Shown here: piece by piece, positions 1-6,801 of the stretch
Layout of the letters: every line of letters begins with the position of its first letter
Numbering within the stretch: position 1 is the first letter of the stretch
Program-made: the position numbers and the translations under genes
Notes under the pieces: generated by a model
The model's input: the letters and a program-made list of their open reading frames with translations, nothing else
What the model was told of the DNA's origin: nothing
Database searches by the model: none
Source of the DNA: Bacteroidota bacterium
Lineage (GTDB): Bacteria > Bacteroidota > Bacteroidia > Cytophagales > Cyclobacteriaceae
Direction of reading: 5' to 3'
Length of the DNA: 24,594 bases
NCBI GenBank assembly: GCA_023417785.1
Contig: JAEZEH010000149.1
Coordinates: forward strand, 1 to 24,594

Positions 1-1355
1 GCTTCCATTATGGCTTCGCTCATCGTCGGGTGTGGATGAACGGACTTAATGATTTCATGACCTGTGGTTTCAAGATTCCTCGCGACCACCACCTCTGCGA
101 TCATTTCCGTGACATTTGCACCAATGAAATGTGCACCCAACCATTCACCGTATTTCGCGTCAAAGATTACTTTCACAAACCCGTCAGTAGCACCGGCTGC
201 TTTGGCCTTACCCGACGCACTAAACGGAAACTTGCCAACCTTGATTTCGTATCCCGCCTTCTTTGCAGCTTCTTCCGTGTATCCAACGGACGCGATTTCG
301 GGTGAACAATATGTACAGCCGGGAATGTTGTTATAGTTCAGCGGTTCCGGATTAAGACCGGCAATCTTTTCAACGCAAATGATACCTTCTGCAGATGCTA
401 CGTGCGCGAGTGCGGGGCCTTTTACAATGTCGCCGATTGCATACACTCCCTGGACATTTGTCTTATAAAAATCATCCACGACCACCCTACCTTTGTCGGT
501 TTTCACACCAGTCTCTTCGAGTCCGATACCTTCCAGGTTGGTGGCAACGCCTACTGCTGAAAGAACCACATCGGCTTCCATCTTCACGTCACCGTCCGGA
601 GTTTTGACTGTCGCAACGCAACCGCTACCGGAAGTGTCGACCTTCGTGACTTCTGCGTTCACGTAGATCTTCATGCCGGCTTTCTTGAAACTTTTTTCCA
701 GCGTTTTGGAGACCTCTTCATCTTCAACAGGAACGATTCTTGGCAGAAACTCAACGATTGTTACTTCGGTTCCCAGCGAATTATAGAAGTATGCGAACTC
801 TACGCCGATAGCCCCCGATCCAACCACCAGCATCTTCTTCGGCAATTCTTTCAGCACCATGGCTTCACGGTAGCCGATGATTTTCTTACCGTCAATTTTC
901 ATTGAGGGCAATTCGCGTGATCGTCCGCCGGTGGCGACGATGATATGCTTTGCTTCGTAGTCAGTTTTCTTTCCTTTATCGTCAGACACTTCGACCTTTC
1001 CGCCTTTTTTCAGTTTGCCAAATCCGTTGATGTGGTCGATCTTGTTTTTGCGAAACAGAAATTGAACGCCCTTGCTGTTGCTGGCGGCCACATCGCGGCT
1101 TCGCTGAACCATGCCCGGAAGGTCGGCCTTGAAGTCCTTAACATCTACACCATAATCTTTAGCATGACTGATATATTCAAAAACGTTGGCGCTTTTAAGC
1201 AGCGCCTTGGTGGGAATACATCCCCAGTTAAGGCAAATGCCACCGAGCTCAGCTTTCTCTACCACGCCCACTTTCAGTCCCAGCTGAGAAGCTCTGATGG
1301 CCGCGACATAACCGCCCGGCCCGCTTCCGATTACGATAAGATCATATTTTGACAT
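1..1355 (-). CDS. lpdA: Dihydrolipoyl dehydrogenase (E3), C-terminus cut by window edge
   Basis: This flavoprotein reoxidises dihydrolipoamide with NAD+ in the 2-oxoacid dehydrogenase and glycine cleavage complexes. Reading down from the ATG at 1355, the protein opens with MSKYDLIVIGSGPGG, the FAD-binding dinucleotide fold, followed by the redox-active disulfide motif GGICLNWGCIPTK with C41 and C46, diagnostic for E3. A second nucleotide-binding fold (LVVGSGAIGVEFAYF, encoded near 820) binds NAD. The visible C-terminal end contains HPHPTMSE, carrying the His and Glu of the catalytic dyad, so about 451 residues are present and probably only 10 to 20 are missing. The frame is open throughout. 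It is divergent from fabG. A Bacteroidota-type promoter lies just upstream of the start. Which 2-oxoacid complex it serves cannot be told here. Confidence 0.96.
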   Translation of the reverse strand, partial: MSKYDLIVIGSGPGGYVAAIRASQLGLKVGVVEKAELGGICLNWGCIPTKALLKSANVFEYISHAKDYGVDVKDFKADLPGMVQRSRDVAASNSKGVQFLFRKNKIDHINGFGKLKKGGKVEVSDDKGKKTDYEAKHIIVATGGRSRELPSMKIDGKKIIGYREAMVLKELPKKMLVVGSGAIGVEFAYFYNSLGTEVTIVEFLPRIVPVEDEEVSKTLEKSFKKAGMKIYVNAEVTKVDTSGSGCVATVKTPDGDVKMEADVVLSAVGVATNLEGIGLEETGVKTDKGRVVVDDFYKTNVQGVYAIGDIVKGPALAHVASAEGIICVEKIAGLNPEPLNYNNIPGCTYCSPEIASVGYTEEAAKKAGYEIKVGKFPFSASGKAKAAGATDGFVKVIFDAKYGEWLGAHFIGANVTEMIAEVVVARNLETTGHEIIKSVHPHPTMSEAIME

Positions 1356-1378
1356 AGTGTAGGTTTTAATTTCGCAGC

Positions 1379-1409
1379 CAAAGATAAAAGCAGTTGGACA
1401 TTTTCGAAA
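1379..1409 (-). promoter_or_regulatory. Bacteroidota-type promoter for lpdA
   Basis: On the minus strand the -7 element TATCTTTG (1386 down to 1379) matches the phylum consensus TAnnTTTG in all fixed positions. A TTTC tract (1409 to 1406), one base off the -33 consensus TTTG, lies 19 nt upstream. The predicted transcription start falls about 20 nt before the lpdA ATG. Motif match only. Confidence 0.6.
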
Positions 1410-1486
1410 CCTATCTGACGAAAGTTCCGAAATCTTCCCGTTTGAGGTTAATCCGCGGCGATGGGGGCTTTTTTTTGAGAATTGAC

Positions 1487-1494
1487 TATTTTTG
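1487..1494 (+). promoter_or_regulatory. Candidate -7 promoter element for fabG
   Basis: TATTTTTG matches the Bacteroidota -7 consensus TAnnTTTG. No good TTTG sits at the expected distance upstream, so the -33 side is weak. It would give a 5' leader of about 70 nt before the fabG ATG at 1572. It also overlaps a possible TTG start at 1482, which argues against that longer start. Confidence 0.45.
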
Positions 1495-1571
1495 GCCCCC
1501 TGAGGTACCAGCATATTGACACACCAATAGGCATGGCTCCTCCCCGGCGAAACAAAACAGTCTATAAAAAC

Positions 1572-2318
1572 ATGAAATTACTTGAAGGAAAAACGGCCCT
1601 CGTAACCGGGGCCTCCAAAGGAATCGGACGCAGTATTGCCATTCGCTTTGCCGAAAACGGAGCCAACGTAGCTTTTACGTATCTGTCAAGTGTCGAGCAA
1701 GGTCAGGCATTGGAATCAGAGCTTTCGGCATTTGGTGTGAAGGCTAAAGGCTATAAGTCAGATGCCGCTGATTTTAGACAGGCGGACCAGCTGCTCAATG
1801 ACGTGATCGGCGAATTTGGAAACCTTGACGTGCTGGTTAATAATGCCGGGATCACACAGGATAACCTTTTGCTTCGAATGAATGAGGAGATGTGGGACAG
1901 GGTAATAAATGTCAATCTGAAGTCATGCTTCAATACAGTGAAAGCAGTGACCAAACAAATGATGAAACAAAAGAGCGGTTCTATAATTAATATGACATCG
2001 GTTGTGGGATTGAAAGGCAATGCGGGCCAGGTGAACTATGCGGCATCCAAAGCTGGTATCATTGGCCTGACGAAATCTGTTGCCCTTGAACTGGGTTCGC
2101 GTGGTATCCGCTGTAATGCGGTCGCTCCGGGCTTCATCGAAACTGAGATGACAGGAAAACTTGATGAAAAAACCGTGCAATCCTGGCGGGATGGAATTCC
2201 TTTGAAAAGGGGAGGCCGACCTGAAGATGTGGCCGATGCATGTGTTTTCCTGGCGTCGGATATGTCGTCGTATATCACTGGTCAGGTTATTCAAATCGAC
2301 GGCGGCATGCTCACCTAA
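1572..2318 (+). CDS. fabG: 3-oxoacyl-[acyl-carrier-protein] reductase
   Basis: FabG is the NADPH-dependent reductase of the fatty acid elongation cycle (3-oxoacyl-ACP to 3-hydroxyacyl-ACP). The 248-aa protein is the family's usual length. It has the short-chain dehydrogenase glycine motif TGASKGIG (12-19), NNAG (90-93), the catalytic residues N115, S143, Y156 and K160 (YAASK), and the C-terminal ITGQVIQIDGGM. I chose the ATG at 1572 (MKLLEGKTALVTG) because it aligns with the normal family N-terminus. An in-frame TTG at 1482 would add 30 residues of unlikely sequence and overlaps a promoter-like element. The gene stands alone, followed by a hairpin terminator. Other SDR reductases are possible, but length and the tight FabG-like sequence favour this call. 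Confidence 0.93.
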   Translation: MKLLEGKTALVTGASKGIGRSIAIRFAENGANVAFTYLSSVEQGQALESELSAFGVKAKGYKSDAADFRQADQLLNDVIGEFGNLDVLVNNAGITQDNLLLRMNEEMWDRVINVNLKSCFNTVKAVTKQMMKQKSGSIINMTSVVGLKGNAGQVNYAASKAGIIGLTKSVALELGSRGIRCNAVAPGFIETEMTGKLDEKTVQSWRDGIPLKRGGRPEDVADACVFLASDMSSYITGQVIQIDGGMLT

Positions 2319-2360
2319 CCCTACTCACAAGATTTTTTTGAATTGAATAGGCAACAATGA

Positions 2361-2399
2361 TTCGCCCGCTTTCGATGAAGGCGGGCGATCTGCTTTTTG
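2361..2399 (+). terminator. Intrinsic terminator after fabG
   Basis: TCGCCCGC (2362-2369) pairs with GCGGGCGA (2381-2388). Three further pairs (one G-U) close the inside of the stem around a CGATG loop, and CTTTTTG follows. A GC-rich stem with a T tract 43 nt after the fabG stop is a convincing terminator, and it isolates the methionine leader downstream. Confidence 0.85.
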
Positions 2400-2494
2400 T
2401 CGTTTCAAACGTTTTAACAGTGCTTATATCAGTGTGGCTGACTTTACGCCCAAACAACCGTAAGGCTTACCGTTGTAAAAATTTTTTTCAATTG

Positions 2495-2526
2495 TTTGGA
2501 AACAAGCTGAATAGGGCCTACGTTTG
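2495..2526 (+). promoter_or_regulatory. Bacteroidota promoter of the met operon
   Basis: TTTG at 2495-2498, a 20-nt spacer and TACGTTTG at 2519-2526 match the primary sigma consensus of Bacteroidota (TTTG, 19-21 nt, TAnnTTTG). This is the best promoter in the window. Transcription would begin about 2531-2535, giving a leader of roughly 400 nt that carries the SAM riboswitch and the cysteine-rich ORF before metY. Confidence 0.8.
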
Positions 2527-2560
2527 TGACATCAAAGTCGAATAAGCACATCTGCTTAAT

Positions 2561-2673
2561 CGCTTTATAAAGAAGCGCTGAGAGACAGGCTCGAAGAAGC
2601 GCTAGCAACCTCCCGATATATCGGGAAAAGGTGCTAAATCCTGATCCCGATGATTGTCGGGAGAATATAAACC
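2561..2673 (+). ncRNA. SAM-I type (S-box) riboswitch
   Basis: The aptamer core is recognisable: AGAAGCGCTGAG and GAAGAAGCGCTAGCAACC (2592-2610) form P2 with its internal kink-turn region, and AAGGTGCTAAATCC (2628-2641) is the near-invariant J3/4 and P4-side signature of the S-box family. P1 pairs 2561-2568 with 2666-2673 (CG, one mismatch, TTTATA/TATAAA). P3 is a perfect hairpin at 2611-2626 and P4 a hairpin at 2645-2662. SAM binding normally lowers expression of methionine genes, consistent with metY-metX-hom downstream. No U-tract terminator lies between P1 and the next start codon (2683), so the switch may act on translation of the leader ORF rather than as a simple terminator switch. Confidence 0.9.
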
Positions 2674-2682
2674 GATTAAAAA

Positions 2683-2823
2683 ATGAAACACATTTTCAAT
2701 CCATCCTTTCTCGGTAAAAGCCTGCGCGGCTTAGGTGCATTCGTGTCCGATTTGTTCCATTCCATTTGTTGTTCAGTTACCAACAACTGCATGTGTTGCT
2801 GTTGTTGCCGTTGCTGTTGCTGA
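2683..2823 (+). CDS. Polycysteine leader ORF (candidate cysteine attenuator peptide)
   Basis: A 46-codon ORF, ATG at 2683 and TGA at 2821-2823, starts 10 nt after the 3' strand of the riboswitch P1 helix. Residues 1-26 are mixed and mildly amphipathic (MKHIFNPSFLGKSLRGLG onward). Residues 29-46 contain 11 cysteines and end in CMCCCCCRCCC, using both TGT and TGC. Such a cluster is very unlikely by chance and resembles polycysteine leader ORFs described in mycobacteria, where ribosome slowing at Cys codons controls downstream genes. Here I infer a cysteine-sensing leader for metY-metX-hom, which begins 114 nt after its stop. The Cys codons overlap one arm of a hairpin described separately. Alternatively it is a small metal- or thiol-binding protein. 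No homologue is recognised from memory, and no Shine-Dalgarno sequence is present, as usual in this phylum. Confidence 0.7.
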   Translation: MKHIFNPSFLGKSLRGLGAFVSDLFHSICCSVTNNCMCCCCCRCCC

Positions 2824-2858
2824 GAAGCACAATATCACATCTTACAACAGCACCAACG
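2809..2858 (+). promoter_or_regulatory. Leader hairpin overlapping the Cys codons
   Basis: CGTTGCTGTTG (2809-2819), within the last Cys codons, pairs with CAACAG (2845-2850) and CAACG (2854-2858), giving 11 base pairs with a 3-nt bulge and a 25-nt loop that contains the leader stop codon. A ribosome paused on the Cys codons would cover the 5' arm and release the 3' arm. A competing upstream pairing, CAACAAC (2781-2787) with GTTGTTG (2801-2807), is also possible. Pairing is read from the sequence; the switch role is inference. Confidence 0.5.
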
Positions 2859-2882
2859 CCCAGCCAGGCTCTGGCCGTGGTG
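2851..2882 (+). promoter_or_regulatory. Alternative leader hairpin before metY
   Basis: GCCAG (2863-2867) and CTGGC (2871-2875) form a stem around GCT. CACCA (2851-2855) can close it with TGGTG (2878-2882). This outer pairing uses the same bases as the 3' arm of the Cys-codon hairpin, so the two structures exclude each other. No T tract follows, so it is not a standard intrinsic terminator. It could act on translation, on Rho access or as an antiterminator. Confidence 0.4.
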
Positions 2883-2937
2883 TATCTATATACAACAATC
2901 TCCAAAATTGATTTAAGAACTTTTAAAATATTGAATT

Positions 2938-4260
2938 ATGTCAAATCTCCGTTTTGAAACCCTACAATTACACGCTGGCCAGGAAGTAGATCCAATTACG
3001 CATTCCCGGGCAGTACCTATTTATCAGACCACCTCGTATACGTTCAAGAATTCTGAACACGGTGCCAATTTGTTTGCACTCAAAGAATTCGGCAACATCT
3101 ATACGCGTATCCAGAATCCGACTACCGACGTATTTGAAAAAAGAGTAGCAGCGCTTGAGGGTGGTGTGGCAGGACTTGCTACCAGTTCAGGTCAGGCGGC
3201 GCAATTCCTTGCGCTTCACAACATTCTCGAGGCCGGTGATAACTTCGTGTCGTCAAGCTTCCTTTACGGCGGAACGTACAACCAATTCAAGGTAACGTTC
3301 AAACGCCTGGGTATCGAAGCCCGTTTCGCAGATGGCGACACTGCCGCATCATTTGAGCAATTGATTGACGCGAAAACCAAAGCGTTTTTCGTTGAAACGA
3401 TTGGTAATCCGGGATTCAGCGTACCCGACTTCGAAGCGATTGCTGCTGTAGCGAGGAAACATGATATTCCGTTGATCGTTGACAATACTTTTGGCGCCGC
3501 AGGCTATCTGTTCAGACCCATTGATCATGGCGCAAATGTGGTCGTTGAATCTGCAACAAAATGGATCGGCGGACATGGCACGTCTATCGGTGGCGTGATC
3601 GTTGATGGCGGAAATTACAACTGGGGCAACGGTAAGTATCCACAGTTTACCGAGCCATCAGAAGGATACCATGGATTAAAGTTCTGGGACGTCTTCGGTG
3701 AAGGTAATCCGCTCGGCTTACCCAATATCGCTTACATTATTCGCGCGCGGGTGGAAGGGTTGAGAGATCTGGGCCCGTCATTGAGCCCGTTCAATTCATT
3801 CCTTTTACTTCAAGGTCTCGAAACCTTGTCGCTACGTGTTCAGCGGTCTGTCGATAATACGCTCGCACTCGCGCAATGGCTGGAAAAACATCCCCTTGTG
3901 GAAAGTGTAAATTACCCGGGACTTGAAAGCAGTACCTATCACAAGCTCGCCAAAAAGTATTTGAGGAATGGGTTTGGCGCTGTATTGTCCTTTACGCTCA
4001 AGGGCACGAAACATCACACCAGCAGGTTTGTCGACAACCTGAAACTGATAAGCCACCTCGCGAACCTGGGTGACAGTAAGACGCTGATCATTCAACCATC
4101 GGCGACAACACATCAGCAATTGAGTGACGAAGAACAACTCACGGCCGGGGTGTTGCCAAACTTGCTCCGCATATCTGTTGGAATTGAACACATCGACGAT
4201 ATCAAGGGTGATCTGCAGCAGGCTTTCGCGAAAGTGTTTGAAGGCGAGCTGGTATCCTAA
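2938..4260 (+). CDS. metY: O-acetylhomoserine sulfhydrylase
   Basis: MetY makes homocysteine from O-acetylhomoserine and sulfide, the direct sulfhydrylation route to methionine. The 440-aa protein is a Cys/Met-metabolism PLP enzyme of the long O-acetylhomoserine type: FETLQLHAGQEVDP near the N-terminus, YTRIQNPTTDVFEKRVAALEGG (in part) around 55-76, PLP lysine K208 in SATKWIGGHGT, and the C-terminal SVGIEHIDDIKGDL. The pairing with metX, which makes its substrate, supports MetY over cystathionine gamma-synthase. It is the first structural gene of metY-metX-hom, 20 nt before metX, preceded by the SAM riboswitch and polycysteine leader. The ATG at 2938 is taken because the conserved homology begins at once; no strong ribosome site is visible. 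Confidence 0.95.
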   Translation: MSNLRFETLQLHAGQEVDPITHSRAVPIYQTTSYTFKNSEHGANLFALKEFGNIYTRIQNPTTDVFEKRVAALEGGVAGLATSSGQAAQFLALHNILEAGDNFVSSSFLYGGTYNQFKVTFKRLGIEARFADGDTAASFEQLIDAKTKAFFVETIGNPGFSVPDFEAIAAVARKHDIPLIVDNTFGAAGYLFRPIDHGANVVVESATKWIGGHGTSIGGVIVDGGNYNWGNGKYPQFTEPSEGYHGLKFWDVFGEGNPLGLPNIAYIIRARVEGLRDLGPSLSPFNSFLLLQGLETLSLRVQRSVDNTLALAQWLEKHPLVESVNYPGLESSTYHKLAKKYLRNGFGAVLSFTLKGTKHHTSRFVDNLKLISHLANLGDSKTLIIQPSATTHQQLSDEEQLTAGVLPNLLRISVGIEHIDDIKGDLQQAFAKVFEGELVS

Positions 4261-4280
4261 TATCGGGCATATCATACAGC

Positions 4281-5327
4281 ATGGAAAAGCACGATCATAC
4301 ATTTAATTATTCAAAACCATTTGCGCTGGAAGCTGGAGAAATACTCTCCGGTTTCCAGCTCTCTTACACTACTGTGGGTGAATTGAATCATGACCGTTCC
4401 AACGTTGTATGGGTGTGTCATGCACTCACGGGAAGCTCCGACTTCACTGACTGGTGGGGAGAACTTTTCCGGGAAGGGAGTGCATTTGATCCGCGCGAAT
4501 ATTTCATCATATGCGCCAATATGCTTGGCGGATGTTATGGATCGACCGGACCATTATCGGTTAATGAGGAAACGGGCAAGCCCCAATTTCATAGTTTCCC
4601 CGACGTAACAAATCGCGATGTCGTCGCGGCTTTCGATCTGCTGCGAAAGGAACTTAAGTTGAACACAATTCACACGCTGATTGGCGGATCTCTCGGTGGG
4701 CAACAAGTATTGGAATGGGCGGTGCAGAAGCCGGAGGTATTTAAGCACATCATTCCCATCGCCTGCAATGCATTTCACTCGCCCTGGGGAATCGCTTTCA
4801 ATGAAGCTCAACGGATGGCGATACAGGCCGACCCTACCTGGCGGAACGAGGAGGCAGACGCAGGGTCGGAGGGCCTGAAGGCGGCCAGGGCAGTTGGAAT
4901 GCTTTCTTACCGTTATTACGAGACCTTTAATCAGACTCAGGCCGAGAAAACTGATGACAAGCTCGGGGGATTCAGGGCATCTTCGTACCTGCAGTATCAG
5001 GGTGAAAAACTGGCTAATCGGTTCAATGCTTTTTCCTACTGGAAACTGAGCAAAATGATGGATAGCCATAACGTTGGCCGTGGCAAACCATCAATCAAAT
5101 ATGCTTTAGCGCAGATTAATGCAAAGGCGCTGGTCATCGGCATCGACACGGATATTCTGTTTCCCAACACGGAGCAAAAATTCCTCGCTGAGCATATTCC
5201 GGGAGCCCTTTACCGTGAGGTTACTTCCCTCTACGGTCACGATGGCTTTCTCGTCGAGTTTGATCAGCTGGATTCTATTATAAAGAAATTTTATCACGAA
5301 AAGGAACCGAGTTCAGTCTTATCCTGA
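4281..5327 (+). CDS. metX: Homoserine O-acetyltransferase
   Basis: MetX activates homoserine with acetyl-CoA, supplying O-acetylhomoserine to MetY next door. It is an alpha/beta-hydrolase-fold protein of 348 aa, the expected size. Visible motifs are CANMLGGCYGSTGP (78-91), the nucleophile elbow GGSLGG with S137, the acid D291 in DTDILFP, and H320 in YGHDGFLVE, together a complete catalytic triad. Some MetX-like proteins use succinyl-CoA; sequence reading alone cannot settle this, but a MetY partner fits acetyl transfer. The gene lies 20 nt after metY, and its TGA overlaps an ATG for hom, so the three are almost certainly co-transcribed. Confidence 0.94.
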   Translation: MEKHDHTFNYSKPFALEAGEILSGFQLSYTTVGELNHDRSNVVWVCHALTGSSDFTDWWGELFREGSAFDPREYFIICANMLGGCYGSTGPLSVNEETGKPQFHSFPDVTNRDVVAAFDLLRKELKLNTIHTLIGGSLGGQQVLEWAVQKPEVFKHIIPIACNAFHSPWGIAFNEAQRMAIQADPTWRNEEADAGSEGLKAARAVGMLSYRYYETFNQTQAEKTDDKLGGFRASSYLQYQGEKLANRFNAFSYWKLSKMMDSHNVGRGKPSIKYALAQINAKALVIGIDTDILFPNTEQKFLAEHIPGALYREVTSLYGHDGFLVEFDQLDSIIKKFYHEKEPSSVLS

Positions 5328-6577
5328 TGATTGACCGGCATAAAACAAAAAGTATGAAGAAGAATTTGAAACTTGGTCTATTTGGGTTCGGTTGTGTTGG
5401 GCAAGGGTTATACCATGTGCTGGAAGAGACGCAGGGCGTTAAAGCGGAAATAAAAAGAATTTGCGTTAAGAATCGTGATAAGCAGCGCCCGTTGGCCGAA
5501 GACCTGTTCACGTTTTCGAAAGAAGACATTCTCGAAGACCCGGATATCGACGTAGTTGTCGAACTCATCGACGACGCTCAGGCAGCCTATGAGATAGTCA
5601 CCGAATCGCTGAGAAAAGGAAAGGCCGTTGTTACCGCAAACAAAAAAATGCTGGCCGAACACCTTGAGGAATTGTATCAAATTCAAAAAGAAACCGGAAA
5701 ACCTCTCCTTTATGAAGGCGCTGTTTGCGGGAGTATTCCCATCCTTCGAAATCTGGAAGAATACTATGACAACGATCTGATCAGCAGCATTGAAGGAATA
5801 TTCAACGGTTCCACCAATTTTATCCTTACCAAAGTTTTCGAAGAGAACAAGAACTACGCTGAAGCATTATCGCGGGCCCAGGAATTAGGCTTTGCCGAAT
5901 CCGACCCACGTCTCGACGTGCAGGGCTTTGATGCAAAGTACAAGCTGGTGATAGCAATTGCTCATACGTTCGGTGTGTTTGTGCAGCCTGACGACGTTGC
6001 CAACATCGGGATTGATCGTATTTCGGAGCTCGACCTGAAGTTCGCGAGGGAAAACAATTATTTCATCAAGCTGGTGGCGCGCTCGTTCAAAGTAAAGGGA
6101 AAGATTTTCGGATTCGTAGCTCCGCAATTTGTTAAGTCAACCCATCCGCTGGCGGCTGTACGTAATGAGTATAATGCTGTGCAGGTGGAAGGGGCATTTG
6201 CTGAAAAGCAGCTGTTTATTGGCAAAGGGGCAGGAAGCTATCCTACCGGGTCGGCGGTTCTCAGCGACGTTTCTGCGCTCACTTACGATTATGCATACGA
6301 ATATAAGAAGCTTCATCAGGGCGCGCAGTTCGAGTTTTCCAACGACTTGCTGGTCGAAGCATTTGTCAGCTTTGACAAGGCAGCTCCTATCAGTATCGGC
6401 GACTTTGAAAAGTTTAAATCGGGCTATGCAGCCAACGGCAAACAATATATGGTCGGTCAGGTGACGCTGGAGAAGTTGTTGCACTGGCATAAAAACTATG
6501 ACGCAGGAATAATCCTGGCGCCGGAGTCCAGTTTTGTACCCGTGGAAAAAGTTCGTGAAACAGTTGAAGTAATTTAA
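5327..6577 (+). CDS. hom: Homoserine dehydrogenase
   Basis: The enzyme reduces aspartate semialdehyde to homoserine, the branch point to methionine and threonine. The dinucleotide-binding motif GFGCVG (20-25), VTANKKMLAEH (102-112), the substrate-binding EGAVCGSIPILRN (130-142), FNGSTNFIL (159-167) and the catalytic-lysine region GFDAKYKLVIA (200-210, K206) are all present. No aspartokinase domain is fused, unlike the bifunctional ThrA type. The last 80 or so residues could be a diverged regulatory domain, but I cannot identify an ACT fold by eye. The ATG at 5327 overlaps the metX stop (TGATG), suggesting translational coupling. A second in-frame ATG at 5354 (MKKNLKLGLFGFG) matches the usual family N-terminus and would give 407 aa; either may be used. 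Placement under the SAM switch suggests this copy mainly serves methionine. Confidence 0.94.
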   Translation: MIDRHKTKSMKKNLKLGLFGFGCVGQGLYHVLEETQGVKAEIKRICVKNRDKQRPLAEDLFTFSKEDILEDPDIDVVVELIDDAQAAYEIVTESLRKGKAVVTANKKMLAEHLEELYQIQKETGKPLLYEGAVCGSIPILRNLEEYYDNDLISSIEGIFNGSTNFILTKVFEENKNYAEALSRAQELGFAESDPRLDVQGFDAKYKLVIAIAHTFGVFVQPDDVANIGIDRISELDLKFARENNYFIKLVARSFKVKGKIFGFVAPQFVKSTHPLAAVRNEYNAVQVEGAFAEKQLFIGKGAGSYPTGSAVLSDVSALTYDYAYEYKKLHQGAQFEFSNDLLVEAFVSFDKAAPISIGDFEKFKSGYAANGKQYMVGQVTLEKLLHWHKNYDAGIILAPESSFVPVEKVRETVEVI

Positions 6578-6591
6578 TAAACATCTTCTGC

Positions 6592-6623
6592 AAAAAGGGC
6601 TTCTGTTTCCAGGGACCTTTTTT
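6592..6623 (+). terminator. Possible terminator after hom
   Basis: AAAAAGG (6592-6598) pairs with CCTTTTT (6616-6622) around a 17-nt loop, 14 nt after the hom stop, ending in a T run. The stem is A/T-rich and the loop long, so it is weaker than others here. Confidence 0.5.
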
Positions 6624-6769
6624 GTGACTACCGTTGTAAGCCGGCGGAGAATTCGTGGAAATCGGGAACGATTCTTACATCAATTTTTTTAGGTTTTAAG
6701 ACGGGTACATCCAAACGCGCCAAAGGCAAAAAAACTACCCTTTTCCGTGTAGTTTGTAAACCCTCCGCC

Positions 6770-6777
6770 TATATTTG
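6770..6777 (+). promoter_or_regulatory. Bacteroidota -7 promoter element of nqrF
   Basis: TATATTTG matches the TAnnTTTG consensus and lies 24 nt before the nqrF ATG, so the predicted start site leaves a short leader. No TTTG at exactly 20 nt upstream is seen. Supports independent transcription of nqrF. Confidence 0.55.
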
Positions 6778-6801
6778 TATCCGTAAAAACCACGTGTTTC
6801 G

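Noticed and set aside
945..1352. A 135-codon plus-strand frame opposite lpdA
   Set aside because: Antisense to well-conserved E3 sequence including the CxxxxC motif; no domain seen.
2357..2545. A 62-codon frame after fabG
   Set aside because: It runs through the fabG terminator hairpin and the met promoter, and its product has no recognisable feature.
2796..2822. The TTG/CTG/TGT repeat as a simple-sequence repeat
   Set aside because: The units are irregular (TGT, TGC and CGT mixed) and stay in frame with the ORF up to its stop, so coding or leader function explains it better than slippage.
2766..2957. A 63-codon plus-strand frame overlapping the Cys-rich ORF and the metY start
   Set aside because: It is the shifted frame of the TGT/TGC run, which reads as leucines, and it overlaps metY out of frame; the frame starting at 2683 has the better start and position.
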